Positions 1 through 9,469 of a DNA stretch of 60,282 nucleotides are shown here, piece by piece. Position 1 is the stretch's first letter, and every line of letters begins with the position of its first letter. The notes under the pieces are model-generated. The model did not search any database and was not told the origin of the DNA. It was given only the letters and a program-made list of their open reading frames with translations. The stretch spans positions 1-60,282 of the forward strand of contig CALHCJ010000112.1 in the NCBI GenBank assembly GCA_937936275.1. Direction: 5' to 3'. Origin of the DNA: an uncultured Flavobacteriaceae bacterium (lineage in GTDB: Bacteria; Bacteroidota; Bacteroidia; Flavobacteriales; Flavobacteriaceae). Position numbers and translations under genes: made by a program.

Positions 1-498
1 AGTAGCTGGGTAATTCTCAGCGGTACACGCTTCACCTATGATCGTATGCCCTTCAAAAAATAAATGCTTGATATTTTCTTTATAATTGGGGTGATCTACC
101 ATTGTATTGATGTGAGGCCAATACCCTATAGGAGCTAGAACATCAGCAGTTCGTATTTCTTCTTGTTTTGTTCTTTTAAGCTGCCATTCCAGTAAAAAAT
201 CCAATTCAGCACGGGTTTGATCTGAACTATTTTTAGGAAACTCAATTGAGTTTTTCAACGCTTGTACTTGTTCCTGATTTAGGTACTCTGGAGTCATCAT
301 CGTATAGAGTAAGGCCACCGAATTATAATTTTCAGGAAAAAACTTAATACTGTCCATCTGAGCTTTCTCAGAATTAGATCTTGCACTTAATTCTTTTAAA
401 TCTTTGTAATGTCTTGAAACAGGCTCTAAAGGGTGAAGCGATTGTGCTATACCCAAATACCCTTGAAGAAGAGTTAAAAAAAGAAATGCTTTATACAT
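1..498 (-). CDS. Secreted protein, 3'-truncated; possibly PAP2-type phosphatase related
   Basis: An open frame runs from an ATG at 498 to the window edge without a stop, so only the N-terminal 166 residues are present. Residues 1-18 look like a signal peptide (MYKAFLFLTLLQGYLGIAQS), so the product is probably exported. The rest is a soluble, helix-rich sequence with the phrases LLEWQLKRTKQEEIR, IGYWPHIN and FFEGHTIIGEACTAENYP. These remind me of secreted PAP2/acid-phosphatase-like proteins of Bacteroidota, but the catalytic part would lie outside the window, so the family is only a guess. It is the last of three closely spaced minus-strand genes. Confidence 0.55.
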   Translation of the reverse strand, partial: MYKAFLFLTLLQGYLGIAQSLHPLEPVSRHYKDLKELSARSNSEKAQMDSIKFFPENYNSVALLYTMMTPEYLNQEQVQALKNSIEFPKNSSDQTRAELDFLLEWQLKRTKQEEIRTADVLAPIGYWPHINTMVDHPNYKENIKHLFFEGHTIIGEACTAENYPAT

Positions 499-530
499 TG
501 AAAGTATGATTTGTTAAAATTCTGTTTTGT

Positions 531-848
531 TTAGGAGTGGTTTTTCTCAAAATCATATTCTCGCTCCACCAAACAAACACGAACCTTATAACGACTGTAC
601 CAATCTTTGATTCCTTTTTGTTGGGCAAAAAGATGATCTGTATTTGCTTTCCAAGAAGCTATGGCGCTCAAACTTTCCCAATAACTCACGGTAATACCAA
701 TTTCCTCTTTTGCGCTTTCTATACCCAAATAACCTGCTTGTTGTTTTGCTAAATCTTCCATCTGTCGCGCCATTTCTCCGTAACCGTTATCACCTTCTGT
801 TCGCGTAGAAGTAAAAATCACTGCATAATATGGTTTGAAAACTGACAT
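531..848 (-). CDS. Antibiotic biosynthesis monooxygenase (ABM) fold protein
   Basis: This 105-residue protein has the size and pattern of single-domain ABM/dimeric alpha-beta barrel proteins. It starts with YYAVIFTSTRT (first strand), then an amphipathic helix, GYLGIESAKEEIGITVSYWESLSAIASWK and a C-terminal segment ending in VCLVEREYDF. The YWES...SWK phrase is typical of the family. Members are small heme- or quinone-interacting oxygenases or stress proteins, and the substrate cannot be read from sequence. It lies 6 bases after the upstream minus-strand gene ending at 855 and 32 bases before the next, so cotranscription is likely. No signal peptide, so cytoplasmic. Confidence 0.75.
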   Translation of the reverse strand: MSVFKPYYAVIFTSTRTEGDNGYGEMARQMEDLAKQQAGYLGIESAKEEIGITVSYWESLSAIASWKANTDHLFAQQKGIKDWYSRYKVRVCLVEREYDFEKNHS

Positions 849-854
849 TCTTTT

Positions 855-1211
855 TTAAGCGATATATTCCTTCTCTAAAAAATAGCCGACAATGGCTTCC
901 TTCATCAAAACAGACTGCTCTCCTGCTTTTAATGCTGGTAGTTCTTCTTTTGCAGTATAATGAGGCCAATGATCTTCATCAAAATGTGAAAATTCATAAT
1001 AGCCATAAGGCTCAAGCAAACGGCAAATAGCAATATGCATCAAATCTAACTTATCATCTTTCTTATACTTGCGATGATATTGACCTAACTCTTGTACACC
1101 TACCAAATAAATAATAGCGTCAAGTTCTAAGGGGTCTCCATCTGCAAATTGACTGGAAAGTTGTTCTACCAAATTACTCCACCGCTCTTTTAGTTGTATA
1201 TCTCTCGCCAT
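855..1211 (-). CDS. Conserved hypothetical protein, 118 aa
   Basis: I chose the ATG at 1211 (MARDIQLKERWSN). An upstream in-frame start at 1271 would add an unlike hydrophobic stretch that overlaps the promoter region. The protein is soluble and acidic, with a central LMHIAICRLLEPYGYYEFSHFDEDHWPHY segment rich in His and aromatic residues, and no motif I can assign. It heads a minus-strand run with the ABM-fold gene (6-base gap) and the secreted protein. A -7-like octamer TACCTTTG lies on the minus strand at 1276-1269, but no good -33 is seen. Function unknown. Confidence 0.6.
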   Translation of the reverse strand: MARDIQLKERWSNLVEQLSSQFADGDPLELDAIIYLVGVQELGQYHRKYKKDDKLDLMHIAICRLLEPYGYYEFSHFDEDHWPHYTAKEELPALKAGEQSVLMKEAIVGYFLEKEYIA

Positions 1212-1289
1212 TTTCCGAATTCCTATTATAAAATTAAATATTAAACTCAGCACAAGCCGAATACAAATCAAAGGTACAAATCAAAGTTC

Positions 1290-1297
1290 TATATTTG
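1290..1297 (+). promoter_or_regulatory. -7-like element TATATTTG upstream of cvpA-like gene
   Basis: TATATTTG matches the Bacteroidota -7 consensus TANNTTTG and lies 14 bases before the ATG at 1312. No convincing TTTG -33 stands 19 bases upstream, so this is a half-supported promoter. Confidence 0.35.
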
Positions 1298-1311
1298 TTG
1301 AAACACTGCTT

Positions 1312-1812
1312 ATGAACTTGTTAGACATCATTTTAGGGCTGTTGCTTGCATACGGACTATATAAAGGATTCAAAAATGGACTGTTTGTAGAAGTTGCCTC
1401 TTTAATTGCGCTCATAGCAGGAATTTTTGGAGCTATTCATTTTTCATATATCGCAGGAGATTATTTACATCAAAATATGCAATGGGATGAGCGTTATATC
1501 AACATAGCGTCTTTCATAATTACGTTTATCATTATAGTTTTATTGGTTCATGTTGCTGGTAAATTCTTGACCAGAATAGCTGATTTCGCGATGTTAGGAT
1601 TGCTAAATAAACTAGCAGGAGCCCTTTTCGGATCGTTGAAAATAGCTGTTATTGTTGGTGCTTTATTAATCTTTTTTGAACGTGTAAACGCTGCCGCTGG
1701 TTTTGTAAAAAATGAAACTATGCAAGAATCTATTTTTTACGAACCCGTCAAAGAAATTGGGGAATATGTTTTTTCAATGGTTCTGCAAGACGATGAAAAT
1801 TCTGATGAATAA
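1312..1812 (+). CDS. CvpA family membrane protein
   Basis: This 166-residue protein has four predicted membrane segments (about 3-17, 27-47, 63-83 and 106-122). The signature N-terminus is LDIILGLLLAYGLYKGFKNGLFVEVASLIALIAG, with the glycine-rich KGFKNGL turn between the first two helices. This is the CvpA (colicin V production) family, inner-membrane proteins linked to envelope homeostasis and septation in other bacteria. The C-terminus is short and acidic. It is transcribed divergently from the hypothetical gene at 855-1211 and followed by an unrelated acyltransferase 96 bases later. Confidence 0.85.
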   Translation: MNLLDIILGLLLAYGLYKGFKNGLFVEVASLIALIAGIFGAIHFSYIAGDYLHQNMQWDERYINIASFIITFIIIVLLVHVAGKFLTRIADFAMLGLLNKLAGALFGSLKIAVIVGALLIFFERVNAAAGFVKNETMQESIFYEPVKEIGEYVFSMVLQDDENSDE

Positions 1813-1908
1813 ACTTCATCTAACCCAATCTCATTAAAATTTTTAGATTTCCAACCGACCAAATAGAGTTTTGTTCCGTAGATATTATGCCCAAATTTTA
1901 TCTTCGAA

Positions 1909-2955
1909 ATGTATTTGAACTCTATTAATATCTACAGAAGTATTGCTATTTTATTAATCGTTTCAGCACATTGTGATTCAATCTCTGATTTACAGATAGA
2001 TACAACATCAGAAGCTATATTTGCAAATCTCACCGCAGGAAGCACAATTCATTTTATTTTCATTTCAGGATTTTTGTTTCATCATGTTTTCTATCGAAAG
2101 AAAAAAACGAACACTTTTTATTTTGGAAAAGTGAAAAGACTTTTGATACCGTACACCATACTGTCTATTGTGCCAATATTTCTAAAAATTAAATTTGAAC
2201 CTGAATTTTGGAACACCTATTTCATTCTAGATGAGAATGGTATTTTGTATGATTATATAATTCCAAGTTTTTTGTATTATGTCACTGGGGCACATCTGGT
2301 ATCTTACTGGTATATTCCGTTTGCAATGTGCCTTTTTATAATGTATCCGCTGCATATAAAATTTATAGAAGCTAAACCTAAAACCCAGTTTATGATAATT
2401 GGTTTGCTATATGTCATTGCCGTTCTTATTCACAGACCTTTAGGTAGACTTAATATATTACAATCTATCGCCTATTTTACACCTCCATATCTACTAGGTA
2501 TACTTTGCTCAATAAATAAGAGTTTTATTTACAATAAACTGAAGGGTAAAGAATTTTTATTTTTAGCAACTGCGGTAGCCTTAGCAGTTATTCAAGTGTT
2601 GTTTGGCAGATATAACAACTATTCAAAACCAGCCTTTGTATACGACGGTATCGATTTAATTCTTATTCAAAAATCAGTATTGTGTATCTTTTTTGTAATC
2701 TTTTTACACCGTTTTGAACATTCAAAAAATCGATTCATAGTACTCTTGGCTTCAACAAGTTTCGCCATTTTTTTTATTCACGGATACGTATTGCATGCCT
2801 TAACCTTATTGAAATCTGAATTTGAAATTCAAATTGTACATACCTGGTTGTACTATTTTAGTACTTGGGGAATACTTGTTACGCTCAGTTTATTATTAGC
2901 GATTTCTTTAAAAAAAATACTCCCCAAATATTCTAAATATATTATTGGATACTAA
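1909..2955 (+). CDS. Acyltransferase 3 (OafA/YrhL type) membrane protein
   Basis: This 348-residue integral membrane protein begins with the acyltransferase-3 hallmark, an Arg (R10) and His (H21) in NIYRSIAILLIVSAHC, which in this family form part of the acyl-donor/acceptor site. Roughly ten hydrophobic segments follow, with HFIFISGFLFHHVFY and a late FFIHGYVLHAL motif. Such proteins O-acetylate surface polysaccharides or cell-wall sugars. The acceptor is unknown because no glycan genes lie next to it. It stands alone between CvpA and the convergent alpha-2-macroglobulin gene. Confidence 0.85.
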   Translation: MYLNSINIYRSIAILLIVSAHCDSISDLQIDTTSEAIFANLTAGSTIHFIFISGFLFHHVFYRKKKTNTFYFGKVKRLLIPYTILSIVPIFLKIKFEPEFWNTYFILDENGILYDYIIPSFLYYVTGAHLVSYWYIPFAMCLFIMYPLHIKFIEAKPKTQFMIIGLLYVIAVLIHRPLGRLNILQSIAYFTPPYLLGILCSINKSFIYNKLKGKEFLFLATAVALAVIQVLFGRYNNYSKPAFVYDGIDLILIQKSVLCIFFVIFLHRFEHSKNRFIVLLASTSFAIFFIHGYVLHALTLLKSEFEIQIVHTWLYYFSTWGILVTLSLLLAISLKKILPKYSKYIIGY

Positions 2956-3012
2956 TTTGTACAAACTCTTTAAAGGTTTCTACTATTACCAAACTTACTT
3001 TCAAAAATTCGG

Positions 3013-6000
3013 CTATTGTACTACAGCAACCCACTGACCTTTTGTTCTAACCATATAGTCGTTATCATACATTGCTTCTGCTTGAATTCCTGGTAAATAA
3101 TACTTGCCTAAATAGGATGCGTTTAAGAGAATTCTAAAAGTTTTTGTTTCATTACGTTTCATACCGAAATAGAAATTTGCTCGATCATCTCTCAAATCAG
3201 TATGGGTGACTTGATTTTGAGCAAAGCTTCCGAAATCGGTAAAACGGGTGTTTACGATTTCCCAACCGCTCGGAAATAGTTCTGTCAAAGCCATATCTTT
3301 TAATCGATTCGAAGTTGTGTTTGTCAAGGTCACCTCTGCAACAAAATCTGTTCCTTGCGCGATGTTTGCCGGGTCTATTGTTGAACCATTTCTTCCTTTG
3401 AAAACCATTTGAGCAGAAAGATTTTTCTGAAAAGTTTTCTCTTCACCCACGGGCAGAATTCCACTATTCACAATGCTTACATAAACTGAGTTCCCTTCTT
3501 GATTTTTTAAAGTGATATTGTTACTTCCCTTTTTAATTTCTAATGAACGAATCGCCAAGGTTTTTTCAGAATTTATATTCTCAGATTTGCCATTTACTAC
3601 TAGGCTTGTTTTTATTCCTTTTCCATCAACCATATCAGCAAATTTTGCCATGGCTAACAAACTGTAAGAAGTACTTTGCGTACTCATGTATCGCTTATCA
3701 GAAAGGTTCTTAGCTATCTCTTTTGCTAAGTCTTGCGCTTTTATTTTATCCTTCATCAAAACATAAGTTTCCAATGCCATTGCCCTATTTCTGTCAGAGG
3801 AACCATAGGTATAGTAGTGATATTTATTATTCTCTACATCTAATCGCGCTCTACTTAAAATCTTTTTCGCTACCTCAGCTTGACCAATGATCGCGTAGGC
3901 AGCGGCTAAACGGAATTTTCCTTCATTCGAAACTCCAGTACTTTCACGCAGGCGGTTCATACTGGCCACATCAGCATTTCCAGAAAGGGCTAACGTATAT
4001 AAACGATAAGCCTGTGCTAAATCAGAATTGCTGCCTGCTCGCCATTGTTTCGCTACATCCTGCTGATATTTCACCCAGCTTGATTTGAATCCGATAGGCA
4101 GCACATAACCTCTTTTTTCCGCTTCTAATAGGAAATGACCAGCATAGGTCGTTCCCCAATCATTAACATAATTTTGACCTGGCCAATAGGAGAATCCGCC
4201 TCCAGGCTTTTGGAAGCTTCCCAACCGCTTAATTCCTCTTTCAATATGCTGTTGAATACGTTTTTTCTTATCCGATGGAATATCGAAAATATCACTCAAA
4301 AATAACTGTGGAAACGCCCCAGAAGTAGTCTGTTCAACACAACCGTGCGGATAGCGAATCAAATATTTCATTCTTCCATTGAAATTCATAGGAGGCAAAG
4401 TCGAAAATTCGATTTCCGCCGTGTTGGTTCCAGCTATTCCAAAGGTTTCTAAATTAATCGTCTGACTAGTATTCGGTTCAAGAACCACTTCTGTAATTTC
4501 AGAAGTCAACGGATTCGGATTGACCACATCAATTGGAATCTCAAAAGATGCTTTTTCTCCGCCACCAGAAGCTTCGACAACTACTTTTCCTATTCCCGAG
4601 AAATCCGAAACATTCAATTGAAAGTAGGCCATCTTCTCGTCGGGCTGCGAAAAGCTTAGTTTTTGTGTTTGTTCGCCCTCAATTGTAAATGCTTTGTCTT
4701 GCTTGATTTTCAAGGTCACGTTTTTCACCTTCTTTTCCATGGCAAAAACAGTTACCGGTAAGGTCACTTTTTCACCCGGTGTTATTTTTCTGGGTAACGA
4801 AGCCAAAATCATCAAAGGTTTACGAACGGGTGTGGTTTTCTCCGTTTGTCCGTATGCCTCTTTGGAATTATCGCCTGCAACAACCATAGTACGAACAGAT
4901 CCCACATATTTTGGAATCTTAATTTCATGTGACTTAGTTTCTCCGCCTTTCAAACTAAACGGACCTAAATGCACTACCATAGGTTCAAAACGATTTGCTT
5001 TTTTATTCTTTGCCCCAGCCAATTCACCATCACCACCGATAGCGAATACTTGATCAATTTTTCCGCCAAAAGCACCAATAACATCATCGTATACATCCCA
5101 AGTTTTTACTCCCAATGCTTCTTTCGCGTAGAACGTGTTCCAAGGGTTTGGAGTTTTGAATCTTGTTAAATCTAACAAGCCCTCATCGACAATTGCGATG
5201 CTATAGGTCATGGCTTTTTTGTTCTGCTCACTAACTTTTACCGTGATAGTTTCTTCTGGCCTTAAAACATCTGGCATCTTGATAACAGGTGCCAATTTTG
5301 TTTCTTTATTTTCAACGGATATTCCCGTAACCCCGTACATGCGAATGGGCGAATCATTTTTCGTAGTTGCATGTGGTTGTAATGAAGCAATATTGATAAA
5401 TACATTTGGCGTGTATAATTCTGAAATTGGCAGCTTAAATTTTGTCTCTCCTTCAACGGTCTCTACCCAAAGTGATTCTAACACTTCACTACCATTTTCA
5501 ACGGTCACCAAAGCACGTCCTCCAGAAGAACTTGGAAAGCTTACTGTAGCCGTTTCACCAACGTTATAGGTTTCCTTATCTGTAGAAAAATTTAACATTG
5601 TTGCTGCAGAAGGATCCCCTTTTCTAGACTTACCCGCCCAACCCGGCCAGTCGATATAAATTGTTTTTCCAGTGGCATGACCTCCGTTAGGGTCTTCTAC
5701 ACGTACTAAATATCTTCCCCAATCAGGATATTTTAATTCAAAATCAAAAGTTGCTTTTCCATTCGAACCTGTATTTATAGTTTTCTCAAAAAGCATTTCT
5801 CGATATTGACTGCTACTGTAAGACGATAGATTATCGGATGAAGTATCCCACCACCATCTCCAACTTACTTTATGGACAGTTACTTTTAAATTCTTGGCAG
5901 CTTTCGCGTTTCCTTTTTCATCTACAGAAACTACTTCAAATTTATGTTTGACATCAGTCAATAACATACCTCTGCGTTTATCTCCTTTCGGAGTGTTCAA

Positions 6001-8538
6001 ACCTATGTAAGTACTGTAAGGAGAATAAGGTTTTGTAAAAACATCAGTACTGAAATCACCTCCATTTTCATAGACTTTGGTAATGAATGCAGCATTCAAC
6101 ATACCTGGAGCCTTACTATTCAATTGAGGATTTAGATTGAATTTCGCCTTGCCCTCACCATCAATTTTACTATCAAAAACCACTTGGTCTTCTACAGAAA
6201 AACTCCGCGTAGGGTCATCAAAAATATATCCAGGAAATCTCTCAAATTTCGTTGTCGTCGTATTGAACTTCGCTGTTATATCTGCCTTAAGATTTTTGGC
6301 AATGGCACCATGCAGCCACTTCACTTCCATATCACCTTTGATAGGGTGTGATCCGTTTAAAATCTCAGCATCAAACTCCGTTCTAATTTTAAGGCGATTC
6401 GGTTTGATGGTCTCCACTTTCAAGGTTTTCGTAAAAGATGCACCTCCAACAGACACTTTAGCCAACCAATTACCAGTTGGAGCATTTTCATCTGTTTTAA
6501 TGTTAAAATTAAAAAAGTTGTTTAGTCCGTTTTTAGAAACTTCTCGATGTACCACCTTGTTGTATGGATCCATCAACTCTAACTTCACAGGATGATTCTT
6601 AGGAAGTTTATTAGCATTATCATTTAATAAAAACGATAAGAAAATCTTATCTCCGGGTCTCCATACGCCACGTTCTCCGAAAATAAAGCCTTTGATTCCT
6701 TTCTGTAGTCTTGTTCCAGAAACGTTAAACTTACTTACTGATAAGGCGTTGCCATCATTTAGTTTTACGTAATTTTTTTGTCCTTTGTTTTCGGCAACTG
6801 CAAAGAAGGCCGGCTTCTCAGCATCGAAAATTGCGATGCCATCCGCATCAGTTATTACATTGCCAACAGGTTGTTGCTGAAAATTATAAAAGGTAACTTT
6901 TGCTCCAGCAATAGGGTTTGTATTCAAAAGGTCATTCACTGCAACAAAATAACTCTTATTGAGTCCCCTCTTTACAGTAACCCCGATATCAGTCGCCAAA
7001 ACATTCATGCCTATTTTCTTGTCATAATAATATGACTTGTCACAAGGGTTTTCACGCTCGTTCCAGTTATAACCATAATAGCCATATTCATCATAGTAGT
7101 TTTCAATACCATCCCAAGAGCTGTCTTCTTGCTCTTCATCAAAATTTTCAGCATCTTCATCAATAGGATCAAAATTTGTACTATCACATTTGTAGGAACT
7201 ATAGTTTGGTCTATAATTGAATTCTACACGATAAATGGCTCCCACTTCGGGAGAAATTAATGAGCTTAAATCTAAGGCATGTGCTGACCATTTACCATTT
7301 GCATTTGTCAGATTGTTTTCAAGCACAATCTTTTTACGGGCGATGGGTCTAGCAACACTTCGTAAATTCGACTGACCATTGATGTTATTACTCTGTAAAA
7401 ATTGAAGTACATTATTTTCATAAATTTTAAAAACAGAAACATCTACAGCGTTCAGGTTTACAGCCTCAAAATTAATTTTCAAGTTATTCGAGGAAGGCAA
7501 GATTGTTCCGTTTGACAGTAGCCTCACTTCGGGTTTCAACTGTTCAAAAGCGACACGTTGGTCGTATTTGTTTTTCAATTTATAACCATCTTTACTTTCG
7601 ATACCTTGAAGTATCTCAAGTACCGCCGTACCCTTCAATTCTTGCGATGGATAGAGTTTTAAGGTATTACCTTCAATTTTATATTTAGGGTTTGTACTTC
7701 CTTCTAAAACAACCAATCCTTTAAAATTCTGACCTTTTTTTAAGGGGTCTGAAAAGTTAATTAAGACTACCTGTCCGTCGCCAGTTTCAACACGAGCATC
7801 CAAAACAGTAAAATTATTTTTGCCCGGAATATTGAGAACGTTTTTACCTTCACTCTCAATATCAAATTTTCGCCCATCCCAAGAAACGGCTAACTTAGAA
7901 TCTTCTTCGAAACGCTGAATACTATCTATCTTGAATTGAAATTGCGTTCCTTTGTTTACTGCATCATCAAACTTTACTTTCAATGATTTTCCTTTTTGGC
8001 TGACCTTAATGAGTTGTTTTGCTGTTTCTAACGTAAGTATATCAGCAGCTCGTAGTTGTCCATTGATATATTGTTTTTCTTTAGAATAGGACTGTATCGC
8101 TTCCGTATACACATTGAACTGTTGTTGCAATGTTTTTACCCTAAAAGTCATTGTTTTTAATTCGTTCGGAAGATCACTAATAATTTCTGATAAGGCCAGC
8201 TCAAAAGCGTATTCTGTATCTTGTTTAAATCCGTTTTGTGGTATAAACGCTATGGTTCTAGAATCTAAGGCTACTACTTTCCCTGCGGTATTGGGAGAAA
8301 CTTCTAATAAGTCAGCAGCTAACTCATCGCCATTATTCCATGATCCAATTGGGGTATTGAAAACTACGCGAACATCACTTTGTGCTGAGATAATTCCGTG
8401 AGAAACCTCAGTAATGTATTCTTGATACTTATTTAAATTTTCAAATTCTTCTGCTGGAGAGGGTTTTTCTTGCTCTGTTTTGCATCCCGTGAAAGCAATT
8501 AATAAGATTGCGATAGCAAGAATAGACTTTTTGTACAT
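3013..8538 (-). CDS. Bacterial alpha-2-macroglobulin lipoprotein with intact thioester
   Basis: This 1841-residue protein starts with a lipoprotein signal (lipobox ending at C19, IAFTGC). It then has tandem MG-type beta domains, an MG2 region near 620-720, a bait/A2M region with the MTYSIAIVDEGLLDLT segment, and a thioester site GCVEQ with Cys1400. An alpha-helical TED region (GGGFSYWPG, LAQAYRLYTLALSG) and a C-terminal receptor-binding-like domain follow. It matches the large YfaS-type family, thought to trap attacking proteases at the cell surface. In many bacteria it pairs with penicillin-binding protein 1C, which is not adjacent here. A Tyr/Asp/Glu-rich insertion bounded by cysteines lies near residues 445-510. 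Confidence 0.92.
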   Translation of the reverse strand: MYKKSILAIAILLIAFTGCKTEQEKPSPAEEFENLNKYQEYITEVSHGIISAQSDVRVVFNTPIGSWNNGDELAADLLEVSPNTAGKVVALDSRTIAFIPQNGFKQDTEYAFELALSEIISDLPNELKTMTFRVKTLQQQFNVYTEAIQSYSKEKQYINGQLRAADILTLETAKQLIKVSQKGKSLKVKFDDAVNKGTQFQFKIDSIQRFEEDSKLAVSWDGRKFDIESEGKNVLNIPGKNNFTVLDARVETGDGQVVLINFSDPLKKGQNFKGLVVLEGSTNPKYKIEGNTLKLYPSQELKGTAVLEILQGIESKDGYKLKNKYDQRVAFEQLKPEVRLLSNGTILPSSNNLKINFEAVNLNAVDVSVFKIYENNVLQFLQSNNINGQSNLRSVARPIARKKIVLENNLTNANGKWSAHALDLSSLISPEVGAIYRVEFNYRPNYSSYKCDSTNFDPIDEDAENFDEEQEDSSWDGIENYYDEYGYYGYNWNERENPCDKSYYYDKKIGMNVLATDIGVTVKRGLNKSYFVAVNDLLNTNPIAGAKVTFYNFQQQPVGNVITDADGIAIFDAEKPAFFAVAENKGQKNYVKLNDGNALSVSKFNVSGTRLQKGIKGFIFGERGVWRPGDKIFLSFLLNDNANKLPKNHPVKLELMDPYNKVVHREVSKNGLNNFFNFNIKTDENAPTGNWLAKVSVGGASFTKTLKVETIKPNRLKIRTEFDAEILNGSHPIKGDMEVKWLHGAIAKNLKADITAKFNTTTTKFERFPGYIFDDPTRSFSVEDQVVFDSKIDGEGKAKFNLNPQLNSKAPGMLNAAFITKVYENGGDFSTDVFTKPYSPYSTYIGLNTPKGDKRRGMLLTDVKHKFEVVSVDEKGNAKAAKNLKVTVHKVSWRWWWDTSSDNLSSYSSSQYREMLFEKTINTGSNGKATFDFELKYPDWGRYLVRVEDPNGGHATGKTIYIDWPGWAGKSRKGDPSAATMLNFSTDKETYNVGETATVSFPSSSGGRALVTVENGSEVLESLWVETVEGETKFKLPISELYTPNVFINIASLQPHATTKNDSPIRMYGVTGISVENKETKLAPVIKMPDVLRPEETITVKVSEQNKKAMTYSIAIVDEGLLDLTRFKTPNPWNTFYAKEALGVKTWDVYDDVIGAFGGKIDQVFAIGGDGELAGAKNKKANRFEPMVVHLGPFSLKGGETKSHEIKIPKYVGSVRTMVVAGDNSKEAYGQTEKTTPVRKPLMILASLPRKITPGEKVTLPVTVFAMEKKVKNVTLKIKQDKAFTIEGEQTQKLSFSQPDEKMAYFQLNVSDFSGIGKVVVEASGGGEKASFEIPIDVVNPNPLTSEITEVVLEPNTSQTINLETFGIAGTNTAEIEFSTLPPMNFNGRMKYLIRYPHGCVEQTTSGAFPQLFLSDIFDIPSDKKKRIQQHIERGIKRLGSFQKPGGGFSYWPGQNYVNDWGTTYAGHFLLEAEKRGYVLPIGFKSSWVKYQQDVAKQWRAGSNSDLAQAYRLYTLALSGNADVASMNRLRESTGVSNEGKFRLAAAYAIIGQAEVAKKILSRARLDVENNKYHYYTYGSSDRNRAMALETYVLMKDKIKAQDLAKEIAKNLSDKRYMSTQSTSYSLLAMAKFADMVDGKGIKTSLVVNGKSENINSEKTLAIRSLEIKKGSNNITLKNQEGNSVYVSIVNSGILPVGEEKTFQKNLSAQMVFKGRNGSTIDPANIAQGTDFVAEVTLTNTTSNRLKDMALTELFPSGWEIVNTRFTDFGSFAQNQVTHTDLRDDRANFYFGMKRNETKTFRILLNASYLGKYYLPGIQAEAMYDNDYMVRTKGQWVAVVQ

Positions 8539-8888
8539 GGAGATTATTTTTGTTAAAAATAATTGAGCTTATAACAAAAAACATCCCAATATACGGTGAA
8601 TATAAAGCCCCAAATATCACCATATTCAGTTAGAACGAATACCGTTCCTTATTTATTACTTTGTATCAACCGAATTCTACTAATGTTAAAAATGTACGTT
8701 TTGACTTACAAAAGTCTATGTAGAGTATGTTATTCATCGAAAAAAATGATTTTTTCAAAGATCAAGACTCTATTTTACGTATCATTACCATCGCTAAAGA
8801 CCCCAGTTAGCCATAGAACACGAGAATTCCCCTTTCTTCTCTACCTACCTATCTTTTTTAGAACACCTACTTACAAATAGAACTTTGT
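8539..8888. other. Divergent intergenic region
   Basis: These 350 bases separate the divergent alpha-2-macroglobulin and CAP lipoprotein genes. The only structure I can point to is a perfect inverted repeat at 8543-8563 (ATTATTTTT, GTT, AAAAATAAT). It sits four bases upstream of the alpha-2-macroglobulin start codon and so overlaps its ribosome-binding region. I find no consensus promoter with both elements and no small gene I would support. Confidence 0.4.
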
Positions 8889-9368
8889 ATGAAAATGAGA
8901 ACGCAATTTATTGCCCTCGTTTTATTTGTATGTACGTTGGCTTCTTGTTCAAAAGAGTCATTAGAACCAGCAAATATTATCGAGGCCGAAAACGCTAAAG
9001 AGGTTGAGGAAGAACTATTAGGTGTAGTTAATAACCACCGTATTTCAATCGGTCAGAATGTTTTAGAATTCAGTGCGGTAGCATACGAATTTGCAAATGA
9101 GCACAATGATTATATGATTTCGATAGGGTCAATTAATCACGATAATTTTAGTTCACGTGCTTCAAAAATTTCTTCTCAAATTGGTGCTGAACTAGTTGCG
9201 GAAAATGTAGCGAAAGATTACGACAACGCCGTAGAAGCATTCCAAGGATGGTATAATAGTTCAAGTCATAAAAAAACGATGGAAGGTAATTTTACACATA
9301 CCGCTGTCAGTGTAAAAATAAATGAAAGCGGTAACTACTATTTTACACAGATATTCTTTAGACAATAA
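8889..9368 (+). CDS. CAP/SCP-domain lipoprotein
   Basis: This 159-residue protein has a lipoprotein signal peptide with the lipobox Cys at residue 20 (TLASCSKES). The mature part is one CAP (SCP/PR1) domain. LGVVNNHRISIGQNVLEFS is the first helix and loop, HNDYMISIGSINHDNF resembles the CAP1 HxxYM...GxxxHD element, ENVA is the second conserved motif, and AFQGWYNSSSHKKTM is the typical GWxxSxxHxxxM signature. Bacterial CAP proteins are secreted and of mostly unknown activity. Tandem terminator-like hairpins follow it. Confidence 0.88.
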   Translation: MKMRTQFIALVLFVCTLASCSKESLEPANIIEAENAKEVEEELLGVVNNHRISIGQNVLEFSAVAYEFANEHNDYMISIGSINHDNFSSRASKISSQIGAELVAENVAKDYDNAVEAFQGWYNSSSHKKTMEGNFTHTAVSVKINESGNYYFTQIFFRQ

Positions 9369-9398
9369 TAACTTCTATTTATACGCCTAACATTTAAA

Positions 9399-9448
9399 GA
9401 AAAGGCTTTTTTAGGCCTTTTTTTAGTATCAAAGCTTAGCTTTTTTTA
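9399..9448 (+). terminator. Tandem terminator-like hairpins after CAP gene
   Basis: AAAAGGC and GCCTTTT flank a short T-rich loop and are followed by a T run near 9420. A second small stem, AAAGC-TTA-GCTTT followed by T residues, lies at about 9432-9446. Together they likely end the CAP transcript before the dioxygenase gene. Confidence 0.6.
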
Positions 9449-9469
9449 ACTTTCCGGTAAAACTCCTAA

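Noticed and set aside
4694-7035. Several plus-strand open frames inside the alpha-2-macroglobulin gene
   Set aside because: They lie wholly within a well-supported minus-strand gene and show no family features.
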